A stretch of DNA of 64,000 nucleotides, taken from positions 26,466,076 through 26,530,075 of the forward strand of contig OX457041.1 in assembly GCA_949752735.1 (NCBI GenBank), read 5' to 3'. How positions within the stretch are numbered: the first letter of the stretch is position 1; each line of letters starts with the position of its first letter. The DNA comes from Lumbricus terrestris. Its lineage: Eukaryota; Annelida; Clitellata; Crassiclitellata; Lumbricidae. The notes below the pieces were generated by a model. That model was not told the origin of the DNA and did not search any database. It saw only the letters and a program-made list of their open reading frames with translations. A program made the position numbers and the translations under genes. Shown here in pieces: positions 35,958 to 48,778 of this stretch.

Positions 35958-36368
35958 CCTATTAGAGTTTAAGAAGACAAATATAGAAATTAATATATTG
36001 GAATGCAATCATGTGAACTGTGAAGTGTGAACACAAAGGATAGCCTAAATGAAACACTATAGGCTAGGCTTACATTGTATAGGGCCTACCACCTAGCGGA
36101 GTAGCGGCACCTGGAGTAGGCCAGCAGTAATAGACCTAGTAGAACCCTACCACCGTTTGAAATCGCTGGTCTAAGCTTGTAGACGTAGATATTATTGTTA
36201 AAATTCATCGTTTGAAGGGCTAACTACAAACTTTGCCCTCCATAGTCTCATAAGTCCTAGGCTATGTGCCGGTGTCACTGCTTAATTCTATTCTGCAGTG
36301 GGAACCAATTAATATTCATGATTGTTTCGTCTATGTCAGTTATAGATTTTTAAATAAACAAGTAGACC

Positions 36369-36430
<62 letters not shown>
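36369..36430. repeat. (TTGA)n microsatellite
   Basis: About 15 perfect GATT units. Confidence 0.97.
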
Positions 36431-36431
<1 letters not shown>

Positions 36432-36779
36432 AGACTAATGGATAGGCTATGTCAATCAAGTGACCGACCACTGAAGTTGATTTGATCAGGCCTATCATGG
36501 AGACCGAGCTTTATGTAGCTACTGGATTCTTATGTTGATTTCGCCAATAGGTTACAATTAAGCGTGCAGTGCAATTGCATTAGCAGTAGGCCTAAACTAT
36601 TATCTTGTTACAGTAGGCCACCTGGTCTTGCATGTTTATGTAGACGCCCTCGCCTCAAACAGATTTGCACTGAGATACACACAAATTACATCCGCATAGA
36701 ACAAGATTTATTATATATGTATATAATTTTAGACCATAATTATCTTCACAATGGCTGCATTAGGGTGCCTTTAATCATA

Positions 36780-37140
36780 ATCGACTTATGTCTACGAACC
36801 CGTTGAACTCCGGCCGTCATTATATGACAAGCCTACTCGGCCGACGTGTCATTGTTCCGGTATCAGCGATGATCGGGGTCTCGGCGAAACAGCGGAGTGC
36901 ATCATCTCACAACGGCTTTTGTTCTTCTCGCAAATGTACAAAGTCGCTTGGCGATAGAAAAAAGTGCTGCTCGGAGATAAAACGAAAAGAACTCCATTTT
37001 TTGCTCCTCGTCCGAATCCTCCCTCTCTCTTTGTCCCTCTCCCAATATCGCCGTTCTATTGACTCGCTGACTCGCTTACGCACACGGCGCTTCTCGCTCG
37101 ATTTCCGATATCTATGCAGACGTTGACGATGACGACGCCA
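36780..37140. promoter_or_regulatory. CpG-rich patch, possible promoter
   Basis: Many CG dinucleotides (CTCGGCCGACG, GGTCTCGGCG, ACGCACACGGCGC) within AT-rich, CpG-poor surroundings, followed by GACGATGACGACGCC. No gene start could be linked to it. Confidence 0.25.
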
Positions 37141-39056
37141 CTTCCTGTCAAGAGACCAGTGTCATTAAGTGCATGACTTTCAACATGCGGACTATTATTA
37201 TATTATCGGATCGGCTGAAATGCATCTAATCTGATCTGTCCAATTATTAAATGGCTTAGATTAGACTCTGATGATTTCTGCAGCGCCGTTTTTGTTGTGA
37301 TGCACCGGACATCAATCGATCGTAGTAGACTCGTTACTCGTAGTCGTCGTTTCATGTGACACCGTCGCCAACATCATCGTATTATATCGGTTGGAGAAGA
37401 GAGTCAAATGAGTGAGTCGGGCAAAGAAAGCGCTTGGATTTCGTATGGCTCGTCTTAGACTTAGATCATCGAAACAAAGACCCATTGATTTAGCAGACAG
37501 ACAGACAGACAGACAGTCTGAGACAGACAGACCAGCCTTCGCTGTTCCATAGGCCACTCTCTAATCGCCTTGGCCTATTTACTAAATTTTCTTCTTTATT
37601 CTGTTAGGTCTACATTTCCATCTAACTTTAAGCTTCTAAGCTTAACACATATATTATATTCATAGGGTAGGGGAGATTTCAGCAGTGGGGGGAGGGGCAA
37701 GGTTTTACTTCTGCCCGAAAAAATAAATCCGGAATAAATGACGTCGTGCCTATGCAGTGACAGATCCAGAAAGCGTCGAGGGGGAAATGGAAGGGGGAAT
37801 CAAGGTACCGTACCCTATGAATTTGAACGGACATTTTTCTGACGACCTATAGGCCTAGATTTTAGTCTCTCTCCCAAAATTTATTTATGCGTTACTTTAA
37901 AAAATAAACGGGCTTGATCTCAAATTCTCAATGTCTGTAGCTGGGTTCCAGCACAGCATGTTGAAATTGTCAAATCCGTGCAAATTCGTCTGTGGTTTTA
38001 CCATTAATTTCACTAAAATTATCAAATGTGGGGGCTGATTATAGGGGCCAGGAATTTCTCTCATCGGCCCTGCTTGAGTCCGCACGAATTGGCGCGATTT
38101 TCGGGCAAATTTCGACTCGTGAATTTGCTGCGATTTTAGCCATTAGGCCTATTTACAAAATGCCACCGTGAATTTCGAACTTTTTCCACGAATTTATTAT
38201 CCATGGTGGTTGTGAGCTATAGTATATAACTCGATTCGGACACTTTAGAACTGAGAGACATTGTGGTGTAATTGGGCGTTGAACTTCAAGCATAATTGTT
38301 TAATATTTTCCCGAGTCTGCTTGCCCGAAAAACAGACTTGCCCGAAATTTGGAGGCATTTGCCCCATGGACCCCCGCCTCCTTCGCCTATGATTATATTA
38401 CAGAATATATGTGCTTGTACCATGAAACTATAATTTATTAGACATATGTAGCCTATTCGCCCAATCATGTCACTAGCAGGACTAGGTCTAGACCTACTTA
38501 TTTTTGGTCTACGAGTAGCCTGCATTTAGGCCTAGGCCTATGTACTTCAGCAGGTTTTTCATAGGTCAAATAGGTGGAAGGCTATTTACATTAAATTTAA
38601 GTTATCGAGACAAGTACGAAACAATTTGTGCTAAACGGCTAAGGCCAATCAAAATAGACCTATGTATTTTTTTACAGATTATGCGATATATGACACAATC
38701 ATCATAGTCAACATGTACAGTTGCACACGATAGAATGGACCAATCTCCAATATTGTCTTAACACCACACAACATTTTTTATTCTCAGGACGTGTGTGAGT
38801 GTGTGTTTGTGTGCATGCATGAGCGCCCGCAGAACTTTTGCAGGAGGGGGCAAAACACGATGGTCAGGGTGAGCTTTGTTCATGGCAAGAGGTTGAAAAA
38901 TGCCAAACAGGAAATTAAGAACGTTCATTCATGAGTATTTTTTTGAGGTTTCTTAATGCAAATTTCTCAGTTTCACTGTGTCATAATTTTTTAATAGATC
39001 AACAAGTAGGCCTAGTTAAAAAGTAGCCTATAGATTCCGGAATGTCTGCAATAAGT

Positions 39057-39156
39057 CCATAGAATGAATGGATGGATGCGATGGATGGATGTATGAATGA
39101 AGTATGAATGAATGAATGAATGAATGAATGAATGAATGAATGAATGAATGAATGAA
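39057..39156. repeat. (AATG)n microsatellite with GGAT variants
   Basis: ATGGATGGATG followed by about 12 GAAT units. Confidence 0.93.
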
Positions 39157-40898
39157 TAGGCTAAATGAATGAAAAATGGGTGTCTGTTTCACTGGATCAA
39201 GTACTCCCTATATAGTTACTTCTTTATGCATGTGTAGGCTATTATGCAGGCCTATAGTATATGTGCGTGTTGTGAGTGTGTGATAACTACAGAGTGCATT
39301 TATAGAATTGCTTTTGATCATCCTAATAAATGAGCAAATGATTAGATTTAAGTGCAGTGATTGTAGTCTTTGTATTTTTTCTGTAATAGCGGCCGTATAC
39401 GACCTCAATCCTATTTATTTCTCAATGATTTGATCGTGTGAGATCCGCTACCGTTTTTTTTATTGGCGCCACACCATTTAAGGTCTCCATGTAGGTTACA
39501 GACCGTGCTATATATCTATAGCCTGAGATTCACGAATACCATTAACCCAACATCGGGATTTTGCTGTTGTGGGTCCCTCAATGTGGAATCATATTCCCTC
39601 TGGAATTCATAATATGATTCTGGCTTCATGGGTATGTCACGCTGAGAGCGCTTCTGAATAGCTCTGCTGTGACAAATGTTATGTTAGATCAGATTAGATT
39701 AGTTTAGATTAAAATCTCTTTATAGGCATGGTTGGCTGTAGGCCATGCCGTTAGCAGTCGAATTGGCATCTTCATGCAGAAGGGTGCGTGATGGGACGAA
39801 TGCTCTAACAGTGGCTAGATGCTTGCATGCTTGTTCGCGTCAAGTAAAGTTTTACCGAATTTCCAGAAGTCCAACCAGGGAATTGTCGAGGTGCTGGGAA
39901 GTTCAACACTTAATCTTTTATAAGATTCCACAACTATTAAATTATTCTTTGCACGGCTCAAACTCCACGTGGGTCGAACTTCGAAGTCTGACCTACATGT
40001 AGGCCTATAGCACGTACCGTGCCCCTCAGTTATTTTTCAACAAGTCTCATTAGATTGCTGCAGATACCAACCAATTGCTTCATGCCTTGTGATGCTCAAT
40101 TAGACCTATGTTGCTACTTGTGAGAGCGGAATGCTTGGAAGAAGATCCTGGATTGAATTATTAACAGTACCAGGTAGCCTATAATTATACGCTCTTTATA
40201 CAAGAAAAACTTCTATGCCGACTTTGTAATTAATGTTGAAGTCTTCGTTTGACCATGGCTGTTTAGCAGCCAGTGTGCATGCAAAAATTGAAGGATACAA
40301 TTATGTATGTACTATGTATGTATTATATATATATGCACATATATGTGTGTGTGCGTGCGTGTGTGTGTGTGTGCGTGCGTGGGTGGGTAGGTGGGTCCGG
40401 CTATATGATTAGCGCTTAAACTTAGGTTCAAATGTCAAAGCTGATCAAAGTTAGAGATTTTTAGGTCAGCAAATGGGAATTGAAATTGTTATTTTTCTAT
40501 ATGGAGTTAGTAACATTTTCACACTGGGAAAAATAGTCATTTTATAGAAACACGGACTAAGTTAAGTGCATGCAAATATGGAGGGGTGGTCATAATCCCC
40601 TTTGTCGCCCTCAGCCTATAGACGCTGCATGGAGCGACGCCTTTGACGATCTAACGAGTACAGTTCAGATCTAACGCGCATGTCTTCTGGCGCTACATCA
40701 GTCACTGGCATTCTGAACTTGATTGCATCGTACAGGAGCAGACGCGATAAGATTGAAGCCACGATAAAACCTTTCGCCGGCGAGGTCGATTCGGTGCAAC
40801 AAGGCGGTTCATAATCGAGTAAAGAGAGACCTAAAAAAATGGCCGTATGCATTATACGCAACAGCTGCCGACTTGTGTGTGTGTGTGTGTATGCGTGT

Positions 40899-41929
40899 CA
40901 GTGGCGTAACAACTAAGCCGGGGGCCCGTGGACATTCTCAGCTTGGGGGCCCCTATCCATTAACTAGACTAAGCAGTGAAAACAATGAGATAACTATTTT
41001 AAAACAAGAGCGCCTATTATATCTGAAGTAATTTTGGTAGCTCAATTATAGTATACATAGGCCTACTGATGAGTTTTCATAAAGTTTCGCTTCATGAATG
41101 TCAGTATTCAACACTGTCATCAATAATTCATTGTTAATACACATTAATGGTTCAATGCAAATTGGATGAGCCCTTAGTGATAATCCAGATAAAAGTAACT
41201 GAATTGATGAATGACTTATTATGAGCCCGAATGAAGGTGCAGTGTGTATCAGTTACTTCAAAGCTTGGCTTGTATAGAGACACTGACAGAGACACATGCA
41301 GAGACAAAAATAGGTACACACAATGCACACAGAGAGAGACAGACAGACATACATACCTCTCTCTCTCTCTCTCTCTCCAGAGAGAGAGATAGGTCACACA
41401 CATCCGATGACCCATATTTCTGTCTGTCTGACAGACAGGGAGAAACAGACAGATAGACACACACACGCGCACACGCACACACACAGCCATAATTAGAGGG
41501 AGCCGGAAAGAAATCAGATACTATTTCAAGCATCATTCCTTAACGCTGGATTTGACTGATCGGATAAGGACGATTAAGTGATGTGTGCACCTCTGGTCGC
41601 GCACTAGGATGACCTCCATGACCTCCGTATACCCTAGCCGTAGACCCCGCCCCTAATGTACAACTAAGTGTTGATGTCTACTACGAGTCAAATGCTCTCA
41701 CATCCGATGACCCCAGACAACGACACATGCGTCTCATTTATCATAACCGTCGTATCCAAGCTAGGCCATAGACTCTACCATCTGAAAGTGACTAACTGAA
41801 ACTAACTATAAAACGGAAAAACTCCAAAAAAGCACATGACACTTTTTTACTTAATAAGCTTGGGGGCCCTTTGGATCTCGGGGGCCCGTGGATTTTGTCC
41901 ACCTTCGTTATATGGTTGTTACGCCACTG
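40899..41929. mobile_element. hAT-like element, CAGTGGCGTAAC family, perfect duplication
   Basis: A 1031-bp element beginning CAGTGGCGTAACAACTA and ending GGTTGTTACGCCACTG. The duplication ATGCGTGT is perfect at 40891-40898 and 41930-41937. GGGGGCCCGTGG occurs near both ends. It has no transposase. A (CT)n/(GA)n and CAGA-rich patch at about 41280-41470 lies inside. Confidence 0.9.
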
Positions 41930-42253
41930 ATGCGTGTGTGTGTGTGCGTACGCGCGTGTGTGTCTGTGTGTACCTCTGGTTCGTTCAGATTCTCCTGCCT
42001 ATTGGCTAAGTTCTGCCCGGATCGGAAAAAATCGAGTCTCGCACTCTTTGGCAAGCTTTTTATGGAGTTCTTTGCAGAAAAAAGCACCGAGTGGCAATAG
42101 TTACGAGGAAAGAAAAGTTGGCAGTGTAAGAATACATTTGGACCTGGAAATTGGTAAAAAAAATTGTCTTATAAACGAGAGTTTGTCTTGGACTGAAATA
42201 GCGTGCACCGAAATATTCGAGGCCACCATTTTTAAGCGTTGCCCGGTAGCATC

Positions 42254-42833
42254 TAGGCATTCCCTACCCGATTTCGTGGAAGAGGCGAAGACTATAGGGG
42301 GGAGGAGGTAGTTGATGTTAGCAGTTATTGGTGAAGCTGTAGGCTATTAGCTTCACCAACAACTGCTAAAGAACCAACGGAAAAATCTTAAGAATCTTAT
42401 GACGACACTAACCCTAATACTAACCCTAACCGACCCTCACGACGCAAAAATCTGAAGAATCTAATGACGACACTAACCCTAACACTAACCCTAACCGACC
42501 CTCACGACGCGAAACCTTACCCTATACGCGAACGACACCATGCTTAAATTTACCTATAAAGAGCCGTAAAGTGACACATAATTACCTGTTCAAATGTTCC
42601 TCCATACGTAGGGTAATTATTTGTAAGAAATTTGAATTTGAAACGTTTTACATTGCAATTCGTGTAAAATCGTGAGAGCCTGCCGACGCGCACGTGTTGT
42701 TGACAGTTTACAAAGGGATGGTCAGAAATTGTACTCCACAACCTTCTCCCCCCTATATGGTCTTCGCGTCTTCCACAATGTAATCATTCTATTCCTCTAT
42801 AGCCGGCTTACGAAATCGGGTAGGGAATGCCTA
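42254..42833. mobile_element. TIR element with telomere-like tandem core
   Basis: A 580-bp segment whose ends are inverted: TAGGCATTCCCTACCCGATT at the left and its inverse at 42813-42833. A further inner pair is present (GAAGACTATAGGGGGG and the inverse near 42750). Inside is a 78-bp unit repeated about twice with CCCTAACACTAACCCTAACC. GCCCGGTAGCAT occurs on both sides (42241-42252 and 42840-42851) and may be a target duplication or part of one. Confidence 0.65.
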
Positions 42834-43104
42834 TATGCTGCCCGGTAGCATAATTATATGTTGGACCTAATAGCATACAGTAATATGATTGAGGTTTAAA
42901 GAGATAAAGAGTTTCACAGATAAAAGGATAAAAACGTTGCATGGGGGCCGTACTTATAAATAAGGGTCAACTTATGCATTGGTAGCGTATACGATCTATG
43001 AGAAAATTATTTGTTAGCCCATGCAATCGACATGCAGTTTAAATGGAAATTTTAAGTTGATTATAAACAGTCAACTGTTTCCTAGGCTTAGATTGGATAG
43101 CCTA

Positions 43105-44386
43105 CAGTGACGTAGCTACCATGTGTGCAAAGCACACGGGCCCACGACCTCCAGGGGCCCACAGTGATTGCTAAATTATTAATCTAACCTAAGTAGTAGA
43201 CTTCTAATTCGCATATTTTGTTAGATGTATTTTTGTTAACACACTTGCATTACTTCGTTGCATTATGCCTACTCATGACGCCTGTCAAACAATACTGAAC
43301 TACTTTTAACTTCTTTTTCGTCTCGAATCATGACGGTCAAATTGCAAGATGACGTTAACGTGTGTGAACGATAATAGAGAATAGGTCTGATACAGTTGAG
43401 AACATGAAACGAATCATACGGGCGTAAGCTAAGATTTTTCATTTCGCTGATTCGCTTTCCTATGCAAACGGTTAGGGGGTTTGCCTATATGCTATCTAGG
43501 ATAGGTGTGATAATTAGGATATATCTCCGTCTATAGGCTGTCACACTCATGTATTGTAATAAAGCGGTGTGCCGCAAAAACTTTACTTGTCACAGGCATG
43601 CTCATGTTCAAGCATTCCGGTCATTTGCTGGATATGGTAACCGTAGTGATCTGACATCTCCTTCAACCAGGATGAGAATTGAGATGTTTCAGCCCTCACT
43701 AGTCTTTCTAAGAGTCACATAGTAGTCTTTTGTATACCTGTTTACACCCCAGCTCCACGTTGATCATAGTCTGACCCACAGTTATTTTTCCACAATATTA
43801 TTCTCATAGGCTACTGATCTCAACTCCTCTAAACTTTCATTCCCCCCCCCCAATCAGTGAGACGCCAAATTTAACAGTTGCGGATAAGGGTCTTAGGGAA
43901 TCATGTAGTTGCCCCTATTTTTGCGCTTTCAGGAATATTGCTAAACTTATTTTCAAGTAGCCTACTATAAAAAATTAATGATTGTGCTGTTTTGGTGTGC
44001 AAATTGCAAATCGGACAACAGAATTGATATACGGTAGATGATTGACATTTTGCAGAACAAAATGCTAGAAAGAAAACTACGATGAATAGATCTACTAAGT
44101 GGACGAGTATGCTGCGTGATAGATTTTGAATTCGACTGAGAAATCAATGCAGTCATAACACTTTAATTTATCTGTCTCATTTGTGCAGCATTCATGTTTA
44201 CTCTGCAAGTGAGTTGCATTAGGCCTACAAGTATTAGGCCTAAAAGCAAATGCCATTGATTAGTTAGATCTATAGTGATTATTGATTGCAGGAACGCAAG
44301 CATATACCGGCCTTACTATAGGCCAAACAGGGGCCCGTGAGGGACCTCTGCACACGGGCCCATTAAAAGTTATAGCTACGCCACTT
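43105..44386. mobile_element. Possible diverged hAT-like element, CAGTG(A/G)CGTAGC family
   Basis: The left end CAGTGACGTAGCTACC and the inverse of TATAGCTACGCCACTT at 44371-44386 resemble the ends of the element at 40899. Both ends have CACGGGCCC next to them. I could not identify a clean 8-bp duplication, so the outer limits are approximate. Confidence 0.5.
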
Positions 44387-44389
44387 AGT

Positions 44390-44959
44390 GGATATACATT
44401 AATGGCGACGTTTCTCACATCTATTTCAGTATTTAATTGGCCCGACTGAGTACAGAAAATTTGAAACCCTACGTAGTCCTATAGTCCTACGCAATGCTTA
44501 GTTCAGCTTTGGCAGAAGTCAAATGGGTTCGGAGAAATGAGGTCGTAAAGGAAATTTGATAATCGAAGTATTTGTAGGGACTTAGCCGCTGGGGAATCAT
44601 TATGAATGGATGCAGTGCGTGGTTTCAGTGCGTTTCTAAAAACAGCATATTGTCTTACTGCAGCATACAGCGCCCAATTGACTGCATGCATGCTCAACAA
44701 AATGTATGGCTATAATGTGAATGGAGTGTAGTGTGGCCACTTTAATGGCTGCTACTTAGCCATGGATAGCCATTAGCCATGTCTCGTAGGCTTCAGCTAC
44801 TAGACATGTGTTGAGTCACTAGCCAAATTGTTTGTGATAGGCTAAGTGAGACGTGTGATGTTGCTTTTCTTGGTAATTAGTTTAATCATATCGCTGTCAT
44901 CACAGTCGTTGTTGTCGTCGTCGTCGTCTTCATCATTTACACCATAACACCAACAACAA
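44390..44959. other. No feature seen
   Basis: Unique sequence, with a short TCGTCGTCG run at 44912-44928. Confidence 0.4.
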
Positions 44960-44983
44960 TCTATATATATATAAAGAGAAGAT

Positions 44984-45067
<84 letters not shown>

Positions 45068-45929
45068 ACCGGGATGCATTTCCACAGTTTTTGAGCTTTT
45101 CACTCCAAACCTTTACTACTGTGTAGGTCTCGGCATGAGACACCCCAACGAGGGGTTGGCGATTTTCTACCACCATGGGGGCAAGGGTGGGGGCGAAACC
45201 CCCCAAATTTTTTCACTTTTTTTGCCAATTCCACTTAAACTTTGTACCTAGATAGAGGGCCATCAGAGCCACCCGGTGGAGTGGTTGGCGAATCTCTACC
45301 ACCATGGGGGCCACGGTTGGGATTGCGAAAACCCTAATTTTCGCCATAAATTTCCATTCCCTTGCCATAGGTTCACAGTTAGACAGATTTTTACACGGGC
45401 CACCTCGCCTCTACTCAGCCCACACCTCAGTCCGCAGGGGCCGGGTGGGGCATGGGTGGGGTGGTGGGGCGGTGGGGGAGAAAATTTTCCCGAAAACCGA
45501 ACTTTCACGGGTGGCGTACCGGTCGAGGTCGGAGTGTGGGTGGTGGGTGGGGTGGGGGAAGGGTGTAGTAGGTGGGGGAGTGGGGGTGGGTGGGGGGATG
45601 GGGTGTGGTGGGGGTGGTGGGGGTGGTGGGGAGGGTGGGGGGATAAGGTGTGGTGTCAGGTGGGGTGGGAAGTGTGGGGAAATGGGGTGAGGTGTGGAGG
45701 GGAGGGGTGGGGTGGTGGGATTGTGGGTGGGATGGTGTGGGGTATAGGGGATTGGGGTGGAGTGGGAATTTTTTCCGAAAACCCAAATTTCACGGGTGGT
45801 GTACCGGTGGAGGTCGGAGTCTGGTGGGGTGTTGTGGGGTGGGGTGGGATGGGGTGGAGTGTGGTGTGGTTGTGGCCGGGAGCGGGCCGTATCCTAAATT
45901 TCCCGGGCAACGCCGGGTACCCCAGCTAG
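44960..45929 (+). mobile_element. Nonautonomous Helitron, copy 2, with (CTGT)n
   Basis: It starts TCTATATATATAAAG after A at 44959 and ends with the CCCGGGCAACGCCGGG hairpin, then TACCCCAGCTAG before T at 45930. A (CTGT)n run of about 20 units (44984-45063) follows the 5' end. Blocks shared with copy 1 include ACAGTTTTTGAGCTTTTCAC and CCACCATGGGGGCC. The GGGGTGG-rich part at 45430-45870 gives artefact frames. Confidence 0.88.
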
Positions 45930-46015
45930 TGTTTAATAAAACGAAATCATAGGCATAAACTTCTGCCGTCCTACATATTTAGCTTCAAGAACAATGTTCC
46001 CAATTAGAACACCGT

Positions 46016-46208
46016 CTTCGTCTTTGTAGTCATCCGTCATCAACATCATCATCGTCATCATCGTCGTCATTATCATCTTCATCGTCGTCGTCTTCGTCAT
46101 CATCATCGTCACCATCATCATCATCATCGTCGTCGTCATCGTCGTCATCATCGCCGATCATCATCATCATCATCGTCGTCATCGTCATCATCATCGTCGT
46201 CGTCATCG

Positions 46209-46278
<70 letters not shown>

Positions 46279-46420
46279 CCATCATCATCATCATCGTCGT
46301 CGTCGTCGTCGTCGTCGATCATAATCATCATCATCATCATCATCATCATCGTCGTCGTCGTCGTCATCATCATCATCATCATCATCTTTATAATCATTTA
46401 TCATCGGCATCATCGATCAT

Positions 46421-46457
<37 letters not shown>

Positions 46458-46530
46458 GTCATCATCATCATCATCATCATCATCATCGTCGATCATCATC
46501 ATCGTCGTCGTCGATCATCATCATCGGGTT
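46016..46530. repeat. (ATC/GTC)n compound microsatellite
   Basis: About 500 bp of CATCATCAT interspersed with CGTCGTCGT blocks and GATCATC joints, plus a (CAG)n run at 46431-46453. Confidence 0.97.
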
Positions 46531-46832
46531 CTTCATTTAGTCATCGTCACCATAACGACGATAATTAGATTTGAGAAAAACGTTTTTTGTTGGATTATTT
46601 ATATACTTCAGGTCTTGTATAATCGACAGACAGAGAATAACAACAACAACAAATCATTAGAACAATGGCAGCCACGCAAAAAAACCTGACAAAGCGACGT
46701 ATACAGACAGACTAAACACGTGATACCACTTCCACGAGTATAACTTAAACATAGTGGCGTTGTAGAAATTCTCACAAAAACAGGAAGTGAGGCCTTGAAT
46801 ATAAAGTCATGTTAACTTAGGAAATGAATCGT

Positions 46833-46888
46833 AAAAGTCCTTTTGCGATCAAAGTCTATATATAGACTTTGATCGCAAAAGGACTTTT
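46833..46888. repeat. Perfect 56-bp palindrome without spacer
   Basis: The 28 bases at 46833-46860 (beginning AAAAGTCCTTTTGCGATC) are followed at once by their exact complement at 46861-46888. The centre is TATA|TATA. Confidence 0.95.
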
Positions 46889-48099
46889 TGAAGAGACTTT
46901 AAATGTGCAATTACATTTATAGGCTACTCGTCGCTCTAAAGGCTAAAGGCAGAGTCGGAATAGGCCTATCTGTATCCCAGTTCATCAGGTGGAGACTCAT
47001 CAGAATTGAGGTCCTTGGGTTGAAAGGGTCAATTAATTAAGCTTTACAAAAAAAAATACAGCCAAACACACCATGCAGTTCAGTGCATGCGACACTTACT
47101 ATATGGCCACTCATATCATTATAATATCATGGTCAGTAAGGGGGAAGAGGGGCTGAGTCATGCCATGACGCCATTATGGCACAATTTATATAGAACCTTG
47201 TGGATAATAAAACAGGCAATCCCGTGACGCAGACGGTATAGAGGAATGTACATGTAGAGAGAGACGAGGGTTTGGAGCAATTCACTCGCGGTTCTGTTCA
47301 TTTACAGGAAATTAATCGAACACCAAAACCCTACAATCTTAGATGACGGAGGAACTTTAAGAGGTAAATTAAGCCATAGGGCATCTGAACTTCTGTCCCC
47401 AGGGGCGTATAGCCAGATCTTAGAAAGTGGGATGGTTTTTGTTGTTTATTTTTATGCGCTTTGACGTGTAACAGGGTGCGTCACCCCATATGTGTGTCAC
47501 CCTGATTTGTCTCATTTTGTAATTAAACGAAGATTATTAGTCATAGGGTTCCGCGAGATATTTGGTATGTTTAACAAGCTTTGCTTCGACTTCCCCTCCC
47601 CACACCCGAATGAAAACTATACGAATTTGAACAAATTGTATGGGTCGTATTTTTTAAAGTAAGGTGATTCAACCCGACCCAACCCAACCACCTCATGGCC
47701 CATGGCAACGCCATTCTCTGTCCCAATATGCTGACTAACATGGGGGGTTCTGGAAATACAACAACACAATAGGCCTATATCCTCTACTATAGTTCCAAAG
47801 GCACGGTACAACGGTTGCATCGTCAAAATAAATTGCGATTATTTCCTAATGCATGTCACAACGCACGATGCACTTGCGACAGATAGGCTACATGTAGGTA
47901 TCTAAGGTATGTATATATACATCTACTCCAGCGCCATTTTGTTTGCGGATGTGTTCTTATTGACCTGATGTCACCTGAAACATCATTTGGTCTATTGACG
48001 GATTGACGATGAACCTGTTTGTGAGTTTCTTAGAAAAGGCTGCATTTATAGACCTGCACAAGTATACAATGTGTGGCTGCATGTATGCGTGTGCATGTC

Positions 48100-48195
48100 C
48101 GCATATGTGTGCATATGTGTGCAACGTGCATATGTGTGCATATGTGTGCAACGTGCATATGCGTGTGTGTGTATGCCTACTGCGTGCGTACAAAC

Positions 48196-48241
<46 letters not shown>
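48100..48241. repeat. GTGTGCATAT repeats followed by (TA)n
   Basis: A 26-27-bp unit containing GTGTGCAACGTGCATAT is present about twice (48104-48165). A (TA)n run of about 22 units follows at 48197-48241. Confidence 0.9.
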
Positions 48242-48245
<4 letters not shown>

Positions 48246-48540
48246 GCGGTCAACGTTTCGATCGATGTATATGTACTTTAAGTTGACCTAATTGAGTCTC
48301 TCTGCTCGATACGATAATCCTCAAAACAATAATAATATGTCATGTTCTTTTTGAGCATCACACGCACGCAGTGCAGTCAGATGAACTATTTGCACCAATC
48401 GAATTCTTCTTAACAGTAGACCTGTTGCGTCCAGCTATAGATATATAAGGACACATTTGATAGCAAAAATATTCTCAGCAGGCGCTATATAAATGCCCTG
48501 CAGGTGCATTTTCGCATAAATACATTCGCACATGCATGCA

Positions 48541-48680
48541 CAGTGTGAGAATTGTGGAAAAATACTTGGGTTGGACTATGATCCACTTGAAATTTGGGGT
48601 GTGAAAAACAGAATTTACTATGGGGCTCTAAGAAAGACTGGGGGGTTGAAACCCCAATTCCTCCGGCAATTCTCACCCTG
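48541..48680. mobile_element. MITE, CAGTGTGAGAATTG family, copy 1
   Basis: A 140-bp element with CAGTGTGAGAATTG at the left and the near-inverse CAATTCTCACCCTG at the right. The flanks TGCATGCA and CACATGCA agree at six of eight bases. Its right half (AAGAAAGACTGGGGGGTTGA) matches copy 2 at 53898-54053. Confidence 0.75.
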
Positions 48681-48778
48681 CACATGCATACATACAAGTG
48701 TGGTGTGCGTAGACTAAGCCCCATTTGGCCCTATAAATATTATGCCTTCACTGCGCCTTCTCTGTCACGTCCGTGCGC

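Larger units (their letters stand above)
35966..40890. other. Gene-poor stretch with small repeats
   Basis: I see no convincing gene. A (TTGA)n run lies at 36369-36430 and an (AATG)n run at about 39100-39156. There is a (CAGA)n patch at 37497-37516 and TG-rich DNA at 38790-38812 and 40340-40380. The segment 36780-37140 is richer in CpG than its surroundings. Scraps of MITE ends occur at 37690 and 37755. Confidence 0.5.
46531..48540. other. No gene; palindrome and small repeats
   Basis: Apart from the palindrome at 46833-46888 and the repeats at 48100-48241, I see only unique sequence. Confidence 0.45.

Noticed and set aside
36788..37126. 112-codon frame in the CpG-rich patch
   Set aside because: Short, no recognisable domain, and no start or splice context. 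Kept only as a possible promoter.
46203..46397. Poly-Asp/Met frame
   Set aside because: Product of the ATC/GTC microsatellite.
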